Source: Oscillospiraceae bacterium
GTDB taxonomy: Bacteria > Bacillota > Clostridia > Oscillospirales > CAG-382
Assembly: GCA_015063785.1 (NCBI GenBank)
Contig: SVTM01000004.1
Location: 38,708-102,707 of the forward strand
DNA: 64,000 nt
Reading direction: 5' to 3'
Positions 23,853-32,318 of this stretch are shown one piece after another. The position numbers and the translations under genes are program-made. How positions within the stretch are numbered: the stretch's first letter is position 1; every line of letters begins with the position of its first letter. Below the pieces are notes generated by a model, which worked only from the letters and a program-made list of their open reading frames with translations, had not been told where the DNA came from and did not search any database.

Positions 23853-24983
23853 TCAAGAAAAGTTTGTAACACCGTCGTTCAGCGAATTTATGCCGTAAAG
23901 CACGAGAACGTCGGTTATATTCTCATTTTCGTTAACGTATGCACTTGCTGTTTTGCCCTTAAAATATCTCGGATCGATGACATGCACCTTTTTGTAATGC
24001 TCGGCAAGAAATGGAACGAATGCGTTGGCAAAGCTGTCCTTTACCACAACTATCTCGTTGTCGGTCGCCGCACCTTCGCTTTCAAAGATCACGAGCGGAA
24101 AGTTACCGCCGCCGAAATACGAATAGGTGTCCTTCATTTCCAAGAACTCCTGCGCAAAAAATTCATAGGGTTCGGGAGCTTTGGTGGCGTTTTTTGTCAT
24201 AAACGATTTAAAATCCGCCTTTGGATTTACAAGCCTTACCACCGTGTCATATCTTGCATCGTCAAGAACGGTGGAATAAAGTGTGCCCTTGAAAGTGTCG
24301 CTCAGTGTCATCACCTCTCGATCTTCGAGGGGAAGAACGTTTTCAATGCCGACAGTTTTTGCAAAAAGCTCGTAGGTGTAAAAAGCGGCGTAGGTTGTCC
24401 AGTGGTGGTCGGTGGTGTAAAAGAGGTTGTTTTCTGACTTTTTGTCAAGCATCATATCGGTGGGGTTGATGGCGTTGTCACAAGCGATCTGCGAAAGGAT
24501 GCTGTCAATGATCGCTGTCTCGTCTATGTGTTCTGTGTAGGTCGGAAGTTCTTCCTCATATATTTCGGAAGCCGACGGCAAAAGAATAACACTTTTTGTA
24601 ATATCCTTGTTTTCTATTGCCTCAAAAAGCTTGTTTGCACTTGTAACAAAAGACGATGCATCGGGTTCATCCACCTGTTGAAAAAGACGGTCTTTGCCTA
24701 TGTGTACATCGCCGATGCGCTTGTATCCTGCTGTAAGCTGTGCTTTTGTTTTCAGCTTCATCAAAGGGTCGCGCATGGGAAAATGATCCTTCATATATTC
24801 TTCAAGACCAGCCGTAAAATCGCCGCTTTCAAGCTTTTTGATCGAAAAATCGGGGAATTTTGCAAGGTTCTTGTTTTCATTTTCCGAAAAAGTTTTCTTC
24901 TCGCCGAAAATAAATGCAAACATTCCAAAAAGGATAAACGCGGCGAAAATGATTGAAATTATGCTTTTTGTGATCTTCAACAC
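23853..24983 (-). CDS. DHHW/AlgX-like extracytoplasmic acyltransferase partner
   Basis: 376 residues with an N-terminal signal anchor (about 8-27) and an SGNH-like extracytoplasmic domain. The family motif TDHHWTT is at about residue 192, and VVVKDSFANAF near 318 gives the candidate nucleophile Ser. Such proteins work with MBOAT acyltransferases to O-acetylate exported polysaccharide (AlgX/AlgJ-like). It lies 12 bp after the MBOAT gene. The start may be the GTG at 24983 or the TTG at 24980, the latter with better spacing to AGGAG. The glycan target is unknown. Confidence 0.85.
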   Translation of the reverse strand: MLKITKSIISIIFAAFILFGMFAFIFGEKKTFSENENKNLAKFPDFSIKKLESGDFTAGLEEYMKDHFPMRDPLMKLKTKAQLTAGYKRIGDVHIGKDRLFQQVDEPDASSFVTSANKLFEAIENKDITKSVILLPSASEIYEEELPTYTEHIDETAIIDSILSQIACDNAINPTDMMLDKKSENNLFYTTDHHWTTYAAFYTYELFAKTVGIENVLPLEDREVMTLSDTFKGTLYSTVLDDARYDTVVRLVNPKADFKSFMTKNATKAPEPYEFFAQEFLEMKDTYSYFGGGNFPLVIFESEGAATDNEIVVVKDSFANAFVPFLAEHYKKVHVIDPRYFKGKTASAYVNENENITDVLVLYGINSLNDGVTNFS

Positions 24984-24995
24984 GAGTCTCCTTTC

Positions 24996-26399
24996 TCAGA
25001 AATTAAAATACAAAAACGGATTGTAGGCATTGCCCACAAGAAGAGCGACAGACAGTACGAAAAGTGCCGAATATACCAGGATGGCGCAGGTCGATATCGC
25101 GCTCTTTGCCGCGGTGTTTTTGACGTTCTGTACTTTTTCCTTTATCTTCGGGAAGATCGGAATTGCAAACAGCACTCCGATGAGCATAATGGGAAGATAG
25201 GGAAGCAGATAATAGAAAAATCCGCGGTCGATAACGTTTGTGTTTACAAACATCTTTCCAACATACGCGCTCATGTGAGAAAAATCTTCGATCGAGAAGA
25301 AAGCCCAGCCAAGTGTTACAATAAAAATGGTATAAAGCCTTCCTACGATCTTGGGCAGTTTTGCAAGAAATTTGCCGTAAACCATTTTTTCAAGAATCAG
25401 TATCACGCCGAAATAAATACCCCACAGGGCAAAATTCCAACTGTCGCCGTGCCAAAAACCTGTCAGACACCAAACGATAAGAAGGTTTCTGATCTGCAAC
25501 CCCTTTGAACAGCGCGATCCGCCAAGAGGAAAATAGACGTAATCTCTGAACCATGTGCCAAGAGACATGTGCCATCTTCTCCAGAAATCCGAAACAGAAA
25601 CCGAAATAAGTGGATAGTTGAAGTTCTGTAGGAAATTGAAGCCCAGCATTTTTCCCATGCCGATGGCCATGTCGGAATATCCGCTGAAATCAAAATAGAT
25701 GTGAAGATAAAAGGCAAAAATACCGAGCCAAAGGGTTGCAGCCGATTGGGATGCGGGCGAAACCGCCGTCACGGCGTCAAAAAGCTCGCCGATGGTGTTG
25801 GCGATAAGAACCTTTTTGAAAAGTCCGTGGAGGAAAATGATGGTGCCCTCCGAAAAACTTTCGAAGGATATCGTCCTTTGACGCATTTCGTAGCGAACGG
25901 TTTCGTATCTGACAATAGGTCCTGCAATAAGCTGCGGAAACATCGAGATATAGGTCATCAGAGTGAAAAAGTTTTTCTCGGCAGGCACGTCCCCGCGAAA
26001 AACGTCGATGTTGTAGCTGAGGGTCTGGAAGGTGTAAAAGCTGATGCCGATGGGTATGGTAAGCTTAAGAGGAGCAAGACCAAGACCGAAAATGTCGGAA
26101 AATGTTGCAAGAAGCAGGGGAGCGTATTTGAAAAATACGAGTATAGACAGATTAAAAACCACCGACATCACCATAAGCAGCTTTTTGTGCCGCGGTGTTT
26201 TGAGAATAAGAACACCCATAAGCCAACTGACAAAGGTCGAAAGGATCATGAGGATTATGTACAAAGGTTCTCCCCAGGCATAAAAAATAAGACTTGCGGC
26301 AAGAAGCAAGTAGTTTTTTGCACAAAATGGGACGATATAGTATAAGATCAAGGTGATCGGTAGAAAAAAGAAAAGAAATGGAATGCCGCTGAATACCAT
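24996..26399 (-). CDS. MBOAT O-acyltransferase (AlgI/DltB type)
   Basis: 467-residue polytopic membrane-bound O-acyltransferase that passes acetyl groups across the membrane to surface glycans. Motifs: PIGISFYTFQTLSY, PQLIAGPIVRY, YFDFSGYSDMAIGMGKMLGF, WRRWHMSLGTWFRDYVYFPLGGSR (in two parts) and the catalytic-His segment GFWHGDSWNF. It is the first gene of an operon with the DHHW partner and manA, and has a strong promoter. A paralogue with its own DHHW partner lies at 38629-40035. Confidence 0.92.
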   Translation of the reverse strand: MVFSGIPFLFFFLPITLILYYIVPFCAKNYLLLAASLIFYAWGEPLYIILMILSTFVSWLMGVLILKTPRHKKLLMVMSVVFNLSILVFFKYAPLLLATFSDIFGLGLAPLKLTIPIGISFYTFQTLSYNIDVFRGDVPAEKNFFTLMTYISMFPQLIAGPIVRYETVRYEMRQRTISFESFSEGTIIFLHGLFKKVLIANTIGELFDAVTAVSPASQSAATLWLGIFAFYLHIYFDFSGYSDMAIGMGKMLGFNFLQNFNYPLISVSVSDFWRRWHMSLGTWFRDYVYFPLGGSRCSKGLQIRNLLIVWCLTGFWHGDSWNFALWGIYFGVILILEKMVYGKFLAKLPKIVGRLYTIFIVTLGWAFFSIEDFSHMSAYVGKMFVNTNVIDRGFFYYLLPYLPIMLIGVLFAIPIFPKIKEKVQNVKNTAAKSAISTCAILVYSALFVLSVALLVGNAYNPFLYFNF

Positions 26400-26429
26400 G
26401 GTGCCTCCGAAAAATATGTAGTCATAGAT

Positions 26430-26458
26430 AGTATACCATTTGATAAAAATTATGTCAA
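26430..26458 (-). promoter_or_regulatory. Promoter of the MBOAT-DHHW-manA operon
   Basis: On the minus strand TTGACA, 17-bp spacer, TATACT, about 30 bp upstream of the MBOAT ATG, whose ribosome binding site is CGGAGG. Confidence 0.8.
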
Positions 26459-26567
26459 TACGTCGGAAAAAATTAACTTTTGATACACTTTTTGCAAAAT
26501 GTGCGTCGTGCTTTGCAAAAGAATCAAAGTTTTTGTGAGATTTAGCAAATTTTTAGGTGTTTACTTC

Positions 26568-26596
26568 TTGAAATGGCTGATATTTTGTGGTATAAT
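26568..26596 (+). promoter_or_regulatory. Promoter of the EADAET-repeat gene
   Basis: TTGAAA, 17-bp spacer and perfect TATAAT, about 60 bp upstream of the ATG at 26658, which has an AGGAGG ribosome binding site. Confidence 0.8.
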
Positions 26597-26657
26597 TGTG
26601 CTGTTGCAAAGAAATATGACTTTGCGTAAAATACAAAAAACAGGAGGCTATTTAATT

Positions 26658-26966
26658 ATGGCAGGCAGAAAAAGTTCGGATAAAGGTTTTTATGTAATAA
26701 TCGCACTCATCGTTCTCGTTGTTGCGGCGATCGCTTACGTTATCATCAGCGGCAGCTACATCCCCGGAACAAACGACGGCGCGGCAGATGACAACGCAAC
26801 AGTTGAAGGCGAAGCAAACGTTGACAATGAAGCAGACGCTGAAACAGAAGCAGACGCTGAAACAGAAGCAGACGCTGAAACAGAAGCAGGCGCCGAAGCA
26901 GAAGCAGACGCTGAAACAGAAGCAGACGCTGAAACAGAAGCAGACGCCGAAGCAAAGGCTGAATAA
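26658..26966 (+). CDS. Membrane-anchored protein with acidic EADAET repeats
   Basis: 102 residues: a short basic N-terminus (MAGRKSSDKG), one transmembrane helix (about 11-31), then an acidic low-complexity tail made of seven hexapeptide repeats of the form ADAETE. No enzyme domain is seen. It precedes a leucine-rich-repeat lipoprotein by 20 bp and is probably cotranscribed with it. The tail may act as a flexible extracytoplasmic spacer. Function unknown; repeat number is likely variable between strains. Confidence 0.75.
   Translation: MAGRKSSDKGFYVIIALIVLVVAAIAYVIISGSYIPGTNDGAADDNATVEGEANVDNEADAETEADAETEADAETEAGAEAEADAETEADAETEADAEAKAE
26832..26957 (+). repeat. Seven tandem 18-bp repeats
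   Basis: Five identical copies of GCAGACGCTGAAACAGAA and two variants (units 4 and 7, with GCC and GCA/AAG changes) in frame, encoding the acidic hexapeptide repeat. No spacers are present, so this is a coding microsatellite and not CRISPR. Confidence 0.95.
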
Positions 26967-26986
26967 TTCAGACGGGATTTTTGTCT

Positions 26987-27988
26987 ATGAATAAAAGAAT
27001 AAAGCTTTGCGCACTTCTTCTCGTGCTTTGTGTTGCGGTTTGTCTTTCGTTGACAGGCTGTCCCAGAGCTTGCGCCCCCAGTATTCTTGATTTTGCCGAT
27101 GACGATTTTGCCCAGCTTTGCGGTGAAATATTCGACAAGGATTACAAGCGCGTCACTGCAGAGGATATGGCGAGCATCGAATCTTTCGGCATACTCACCT
27201 ACGGCGAGGACAACACCGTTTCGGTTGGCTTTACCGGTTCTATCGAAAATCCCACCGACACCAATACCAAGGTCATCGACATCACGGGTCTTATATTCGA
27301 TAGCTTTGACGATTTTGCATATCTCACAAATCTTCGTGTATTTACGTCGACCTATACGACAAACAGCGATTACAGTTTCCTTGCAAACTGCAAAGAACTT
27401 GAGGTCATCAGCATCTACGGCAACTCCGAGTGCCGTGGATTTGATTTTCTCGCCGAGCTCCCCAAGCTTTATAGCTTTACCCTCGAGTCTGGCGTCATCG
27501 AAGATCTTTCGGTGTTCGATTCCATGACGGGGCTGCGTCAGCTTTCTCTCAACTCTGTGTCCACCAAGATTGACCCCGATTATCTTCTTCGCGAAGAGGG
27601 CACCACGATTGAAGAGCTGGGTTATGACGAGGCGATGATAATGGAGCTGTCGTTTTTGAAAAACCTTGTAAACCTCGAGGAGCTCTCAATAACGAGCGGT
27701 CTTATCGACGACCTTTCTCCTCTTACAGGGCTTTCAAAGCTTAGACGTCTTGACCTTTCTTACAACTCGATCGCAGATGTAACTCCCATTGCACAGCTTG
27801 CAGGTAGTCTTGAATTCGTCGATCTCACCCAGAGCATTCTTTCGGATGTTTCACCCCTTGCACAGCTTGACGAGAACAAGATCACAAAGATCATTCTCGA
27901 TCTTTGCTATGGCATCGAGGATTGGTCGCCCCTTGACAAGTTTGATCCTTCACAGATCCAGGGCAGACCCACCGGCAACGAAAAATAA
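26987..27988 (+). CDS. Leucine-rich-repeat lipoprotein
   Basis: 333-residue secreted lipoprotein. The signal sequence MNKRIKLCALLLVLCVAVC leads to the lipobox LTGC (Cys at about 25). The mature part contains internalin-like 21-22-residue leucine-rich repeats, clearest at the C-terminus (NLEELSITSG, LRRLDLSYNSIADVTPIAQL, LEFVDLTQ.ILSDVSPLAQL). Such proteins mediate binding to host or other cell-surface ligands; the partner is unknown. A TTG at 26981 is an alternative start. A terminator follows 15 bp after the stop. Confidence 0.85.
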   Translation: MNKRIKLCALLLVLCVAVCLSLTGCPRACAPSILDFADDDFAQLCGEIFDKDYKRVTAEDMASIESFGILTYGEDNTVSVGFTGSIENPTDTNTKVIDITGLIFDSFDDFAYLTNLRVFTSTYTTNSDYSFLANCKELEVISIYGNSECRGFDFLAELPKLYSFTLESGVIEDLSVFDSMTGLRQLSLNSVSTKIDPDYLLREEGTTIEELGYDEAMIMELSFLKNLVNLEELSITSGLIDDLSPLTGLSKLRRLDLSYNSIADVTPIAQLAGSLEFVDLTQSILSDVSPLAQLDENKITKIILDLCYGIEDWSPLDKFDPSQIQGRPTGNEK

Positions 27989-28002
27989 ATTTTCACTTTT
28001 TG

Positions 28003-28040
28003 ACATATCCTGTGCACATTTGCACGGGATATGTTTTTTT
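28003..28040 (+). terminator. Terminator after the LRR lipoprotein gene
   Basis: ACATATCC plus an inner GTGC pair with GCAC plus GGATATGT, followed by seven T residues. Confidence 0.8.
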
Positions 28041-28052
28041 GCAAAAACACTA

Positions 28053-28081
28053 TTGAATTCGTTTTTTTTCCGTGATATAAT
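28053..28081 (+). promoter_or_regulatory. Promoter of the six-hairpin glycosidase-like gene
   Basis: TTGAAT, 17-bp spacer, TATAAT, 23 bp before the ATG at 28105; ribosome binding site TTGGAGG. It lies just after the terminator, so this gene is a separate unit. Confidence 0.75.
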
Positions 28082-28104
28082 ATAAAAAACTTTGGAGGTA
28101 TGTT

Positions 28105-30024
28105 ATGGAAAAAATATCTCACTTTTCATCAGAAGAAAACCCTTGGGGCAAATCGCGCACCCCAAAGCTTTATATCAGTCCTCCGCTTTCAGAAAACATA
28201 ATAACCCTTTGGCCCAACTCTATGGTGGTCATCGGCGAGATAATGGGCGGTGCCGAGTCGCAGGTATATTCGACGGGAAAGCTTGCCGAGAGCAAATTGC
28301 CATCGTCGGCAATCGCCTTTTTGCACCAAGAACAGCTGCTTGACCGCGAAAAATGCGAATACAAAATAAGGCCCGACGGAATACCTGTACATTCTGTGGT
28401 ATACCGCACCAAAAACGCAGTTTTTGAAACAGAAAATTTTGCGGACACCGCTCGTGTGTCCACTGTTTTTGCACGTCTCACCATAACCAATATTTCGGAC
28501 GAAAAAATCACCGAAACCGCCACCCTTGTTTCAAGAACCGGCCCGGAGTTTGATCTTGTGGGCATTTGTGAACCCGACGGATACACAAGAGCCGAGCCGT
28601 CATATCACCGCATAAAGCTTCTGCCCCGTTGGCAGCATTCGGACGGTCTTATGACCGACGGAACGTATTCTGTATATTATAAGGCAGGCGAAAAGGTGAA
28701 GACGGTCGATTCCGATAGCTTCACCGCAAATTATACCGACAAGGACGGTATTTATTTTAATTTTGATCTCGATCCCGGCGAAAGCGCACACGTCGATGTG
28801 GCTTTCGGCAGGGGAGACGTGAAAAAAGATTTTTCGTATGATAAAGAAAAGGAAAAAGCAATCAGTTTCTGGGAAACCGAGCTTTCGCACATCGAGGTTT
28901 TCCCCAACAAGGATGATCCTTTTACGTACAACGTTTTCCGCGCCCTCGTTGTGCAGGGATTGCAGATGTTTAACTATCCGAAGAATTGCGACTACGTTAT
29001 CATGCGCCAAGGCGGTCTTCAGCGCAGAATGTGGCCGACAGAAAATCGCTCAATGATCGAGGCTCTCGCGCATATCGGCACTTTCGAAAAATTCCACGAT
29101 GCGATCCTTTCTACCTATTTCAATGTGCTCCAGGCGCAAAACGGAGAAATAAACAATTTTGGCGTGCATTGGGCGTCTATTACAGGCGCGGTTCTATATA
29201 GCTTTTCGGCGGCATCACAAAAGCACAAGACGCTTTTTGACAAATACAAGGACGGCGCATACAAGGCTTTCGTTTGGATGCAAGCACAGAGAAAAAAGGC
29301 AGATGAAGACCCCGGTCAGACCTCGGGACTTTTCCCTGCCGATCAGGATTCTGACTATCCTGCCGTTGCTCAAAGCTGGTCACAGACAGACGTCTGGAAT
29401 CTGCAGGCGTATGAAAAGTACGCGCAGGTGCTGGAATTTTATGCCGACGAACACTTCGCAGAAGTGTCTGCCGCGGCAAACGATTACAGAAATATACTTT
29501 GCGGTCTTTTTGCCCGTTTCGCAGACGAGCAGAAGGACAGCGACTATCTGGTTCTCCCCAAGGATCCAAAAAACGATCCCGAGCTTGAGGCATATCTCAA
29601 GCCTCTTCATCCCAACGACGGACAGTTCGGACCGTATATTCTGCTTTTCAGCGGCATTGCGGGCTATGGCACAAAGGATGCCGAAAAGGTGATCCGCTAT
29701 TACGACGAAGTTCTCGGCGATCACAAAAACGGACTTGTTTTGCCCCATAATGAGGTAAATATCACGTCAAAGGGCATCCAGTGGTATCTGAACTGGCTCG
29801 AATATAAATTGTATTTTTATTACAGAAGATCGGGAAGAAACGATCTTGCCCGTCCGCTTTTGCAGGCACAGTTCAAATACGGTATGACAAACGAGTTCTA
29901 TATGGCAGAAAGATACGACGACCACGATGCATACTTTACTCCGTGGTGTCCCAATTGCTCTGCCGCCGCCAGAACCATTCTTATGATCTGCGATTGGTAC
30001 GGCAATAATCTCGGTGATTTATAA
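28105..30024 (+). CDS. Six-hairpin (alpha/alpha) glycosidase-like protein, cytoplasmic
   Basis: 639 residues without signal peptide. Residues 1-240 form a beta-sandwich-like N-terminal region (e.g. ARLTITNISDEKITETATLVSRTG in two strands); residues 260-639 look like an (alpha/alpha)6 barrel with conserved aromatic/acidic patches such as QGGLQRRMWPTENRSMIEAL, HWASITGAVLYSF, DQDSDYPAVAQSWSQTD and LPHNEVNITSKG. This layout is shared by several glycoside hydrolase families (GH78-, GH15-, GH65-like). The exact family and substrate are not identified. It is convergent with an AraC gene and near GH28 and GH99-like genes, suggesting plant or host glycan use. Confidence 0.65.
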   Translation: MEKISHFSSEENPWGKSRTPKLYISPPLSENIITLWPNSMVVIGEIMGGAESQVYSTGKLAESKLPSSAIAFLHQEQLLDREKCEYKIRPDGIPVHSVVYRTKNAVFETENFADTARVSTVFARLTITNISDEKITETATLVSRTGPEFDLVGICEPDGYTRAEPSYHRIKLLPRWQHSDGLMTDGTYSVYYKAGEKVKTVDSDSFTANYTDKDGIYFNFDLDPGESAHVDVAFGRGDVKKDFSYDKEKEKAISFWETELSHIEVFPNKDDPFTYNVFRALVVQGLQMFNYPKNCDYVIMRQGGLQRRMWPTENRSMIEALAHIGTFEKFHDAILSTYFNVLQAQNGEINNFGVHWASITGAVLYSFSAASQKHKTLFDKYKDGAYKAFVWMQAQRKKADEDPGQTSGLFPADQDSDYPAVAQSWSQTDVWNLQAYEKYAQVLEFYADEHFAEVSAAANDYRNILCGLFARFADEQKDSDYLVLPKDPKNDPELEAYLKPLHPNDGQFGPYILLFSGIAGYGTKDAEKVIRYYDEVLGDHKNGLVLPHNEVNITSKGIQWYLNWLEYKLYFYYRRSGRNDLARPLLQAQFKYGMTNEFYMAERYDDHDAYFTPWCPNCSAAARTILMICDWYGNNLGDL

Positions 30025-30031
30025 GAAAAAC

Positions 30032-30069
30032 AAAAGGCTATGATGCACTATCTTGCATCATAGCCTTTT
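30032..30069. terminator. Bidirectional terminator overlapping the AraC 3' end
   Basis: A 16-bp stem (AAAAGGCTATGATGCA with TGCATCATAGCCTTTT) with a 6-nt loop. The AraC stop codon lies in the loop, so the downstream arm is coding for the last AraC residues. Confidence 0.85.
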
Positions 30070-30926
30070 CTCATTGCGCCGGGGGTCATGCCAAATTCTC
30101 GCAGAAACAGGCGGTTGAAATATGAAACGTCGCAAAAACCTGTGTCAAGAGCAATGTCAGTTATGCTTTTTTGCGTGTTGCGCAAAAGATAGACCGCTGA
30201 CGAAAGCCGCGTTTTGTTGATGTACTGCGGAAGAGTTATGCCAAAATGCTTTTTGAAAAGGCATCTGAAATGCGAGGTTGAAAGTCCGCATATTTCCGCA
30301 ATATCTGTGCCTTTCATTTTGGCGGGGTCGGTGTAGTTTTCGCGGATATACATTATGGCAGGTTCAAGTTTTCCCAGTCTGTCGCGACTGCGGCTGATGT
30401 TGTCGATATCGCCGATGCGACCCATTTCAAGGATGATGCGTGCTGCAATCAGGCTTTTTTCAAATGCGCCTTGTTCGTCATTGTTGCCGTGCCCGACAAG
30501 CTCGTAAAGAAGCTTTGCAAGAAGCGGATGCTCGCCTTCTTCAAAGATCCCACAGTACCCTTTGGATGCAGCTTTTTGCAGAATGTCTGCAAGCTTTGCA
30601 CTGTCGCAAACAGAAAGGTCAAACGGGTTTATAAAAACCCAGATCCACACACTCTTCACATTTTCGTCGGATCGTGAAAGGTGGGGGACGTTGGTGCTGA
30701 CGCACGAAATATCGCCTTTTTTGAAGCGGTATACGTGGTCTTCAATGTGGCTTTCGCCGCTACCCTCAATGCATACGCCAAGCTCAACACATTGATGATA
30801 ATGAAGCGCGTATATAGGCTCGTCGCAAAGAACAGCGTTCGATCCCACAGAAATGCCGTTTTTTATTTCGATATATCCTTTCTGATAGCAGATCGGAAAA
30901 TTTTGTTTTCGCAGTTCGTATTTCAT
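30048..30926 (-). CDS. AraC family transcriptional regulator
   Basis: 292 residues: N-terminal cupin (about 30-110, HYHQCVELGVCIEGSGESH, YRFKKGDISCVSTNVPHL) and C-terminal double helix-turn-helix (about 190-290; IAEICGLSTSHFRCLFKKHFG and ITDIALDTGFCDVSYFNRLF, with the usual GMTPGAMRK end). It is divergent from the GH99-like gene and probably regulates it and the glycosidase genes nearby. The 3' end forms part of a shared terminator hairpin. Confidence 0.92.
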   Translation of the reverse strand: MKYELRKQNFPICYQKGYIEIKNGISVGSNAVLCDEPIYALHYHQCVELGVCIEGSGESHIEDHVYRFKKGDISCVSTNVPHLSRSDENVKSVWIWVFINPFDLSVCDSAKLADILQKAASKGYCGIFEEGEHPLLAKLLYELVGHGNNDEQGAFEKSLIAARIILEMGRIGDIDNISRSRDRLGKLEPAIMYIRENYTDPAKMKGTDIAEICGLSTSHFRCLFKKHFGITLPQYINKTRLSSAVYLLRNTQKSITDIALDTGFCDVSYFNRLFLREFGMTPGAMRKGYDAR

Positions 30927-31083
30927 AATCCACCTTTTTTTGATGTTTTAACATATTATATTTTATATATCAAACAAAATTGAGAATATATTGATAACAA
31001 ACGGTAAATACAAAAAATATAAGAAAAAATAAAAAAATACTGCAAATAATCAGCGAAAAATCCAAAAAACACCCCTTTTGTCA

Positions 31084-31112
31084 TTGTGGCACTATCAAAA
31101 AACGGCTAATAT
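31084..31112 (+). promoter_or_regulatory. Weak promoter of the GH99-like gene
   Basis: TTGTGG, 17-bp spacer, TAATAT, 35 bp before the ATG at 31147. The poor -35 box fits activation by the divergent AraC protein. The rest of the 220-bp AraC/GH99-like gap (30927-31146) is AT-rich without other clear signals. Confidence 0.45.
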
Positions 31113-31146
31113 AGGAATATATACCGACGACAAAAAGGAGATAGTT

Positions 31147-32256
31147 ATGAACAAATATGACATTGCGGCAATCATCTGGCCTGCATACACCGGTGACGAA
31201 CCCAGAACACGCATTTTCTGGCCCGAGGGCTATGGCGAATGGCAGACCGTCAAGGCGGCACAACCGAGATATCCCGGTCATCAGTGGCCAAGAAAACCCG
31301 TTTGGGGTTATGTAAACGAGGCGGATCCATACGTTATGGAAATGGAGATCAACGCCGCCGCAGATCATGGAGTAAACGTTTTCATTTACGATTGGTATTG
31401 GTTTGACAACAGACCTTTTCTCGAACAGTGTCTTGACAACGGCTTTTTGAAAGCCCGCAACTGTGACAGAATGAAGTTTTATCTGATGTGGGCAAACCAC
31501 ACGGCGGATTCCATGTGGGACACACGCACCTCACATTATTGGGACCCCATCTGGGACGGCGCCGTAAACCGCGAAACTTTTAACACAATAGTAAACAGAA
31601 CGATAGAAAAATACTTCTCCCGACCCAATTATTATAAGATAGACGGCAAACCCGTATATATGCTCTTTGACATCATGAATCTTGTCCGCGGACTTGGCGG
31701 AGTGGAAGAAACGTGGGATGCGCTGAACTATTTCCGCGAACAAACGGTAAAGGCAGGTTTCCCCGGGCTCGAACTCCATCTCACTGTACGCCGCGACAGC
31801 CACATGGCACAGAAGATTGATGAAAAAAGCGGCATGACCGTTCTTGAATTTATCAACAAAACCGGCTTTGACGGGGTGACCCATTACGGATTTTTGGATT
31901 TTGTCAACGTAAAGCAAAACTATGCCGACGTTCTTGTTGACGTTGAAAAGGGATATAAAAAGACGGCAGAACAGGTTAATTCCATCTATTACCCCAACGT
32001 TTCCATGGGCTGGGATACCACCCCAAGATACCCCCATCGCGAGGATGACAATATCTGCACCGAAACCACTCCCGAAAACATCAAAAAAGGTTTTGAACTT
32101 GCAAAGAAATACGTTGATGAAACAAAAGGGCTCAAAGCTCCTCTCATCATCGTAAACAGCTGGAACGAATGGACCGAGGGCACATATATACAACCCGACA
32201 ACATCAACGGCTACGGTTACCTGAAAGCTCTTAAAGAAGTTTTTCTTGATAAGTAA
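31147..32256 (+). CDS. GH99-like (WbsX-type) glycan-active protein
   Basis: 369-residue cytoplasmic protein of the WbsX/GH99-like family: IIWPAYTGDE at the N-terminus, HGVNVFIYDWYWFDNRPFLE (split helix/strand), FYLMWANHT, the K-P-V-YMLFDI segment, and the terminal signature VNSWNEWTEGTYIQPD. Members have a TIM-barrel related to endo-alpha-mannanases; some were named glycosyltransferases on weak grounds. The ATG at 31147 follows AAGGAG. A hydrolase role is favoured by the surrounding glycosidases, but no activity is proven for this subgroup as far as I can tell from sequence. Confidence 0.82.
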   Translation: MNKYDIAAIIWPAYTGDEPRTRIFWPEGYGEWQTVKAAQPRYPGHQWPRKPVWGYVNEADPYVMEMEINAAADHGVNVFIYDWYWFDNRPFLEQCLDNGFLKARNCDRMKFYLMWANHTADSMWDTRTSHYWDPIWDGAVNRETFNTIVNRTIEKYFSRPNYYKIDGKPVYMLFDIMNLVRGLGGVEETWDALNYFREQTVKAGFPGLELHLTVRRDSHMAQKIDEKSGMTVLEFINKTGFDGVTHYGFLDFVNVKQNYADVLVDVEKGYKKTAEQVNSIYYPNVSMGWDTTPRYPHREDDNICTETTPENIKKGFELAKKYVDETKGLKAPLIIVNSWNEWTEGTYIQPDNINGYGYLKALKEVFLDK

Positions 32257-32261
32257 AAAAA

Positions 32262-32301
32262 TCTCCCCTTTGGTAATCAGCCAAAGGGGAGAAAATTTTT
32301 T
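32262..32301. terminator. Terminator between GH99-like and GH28 genes
   Basis: A 12-bp perfect stem (TCTCCCCTTTGG with CCAAAGGGGAGA), 7-nt loop, followed by AAATTTTTT; flanks allow use by both convergent genes. Confidence 0.85.
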
Positions 32302-32318
32302 GCCGTATTACGGCTGTT

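Noticed and set aside
26832-26957. CRISPR-like repeat array
   Set aside because: Units are contiguous, 18 bp long, without spacers, and in frame with a protein; it is a coding tandem repeat.
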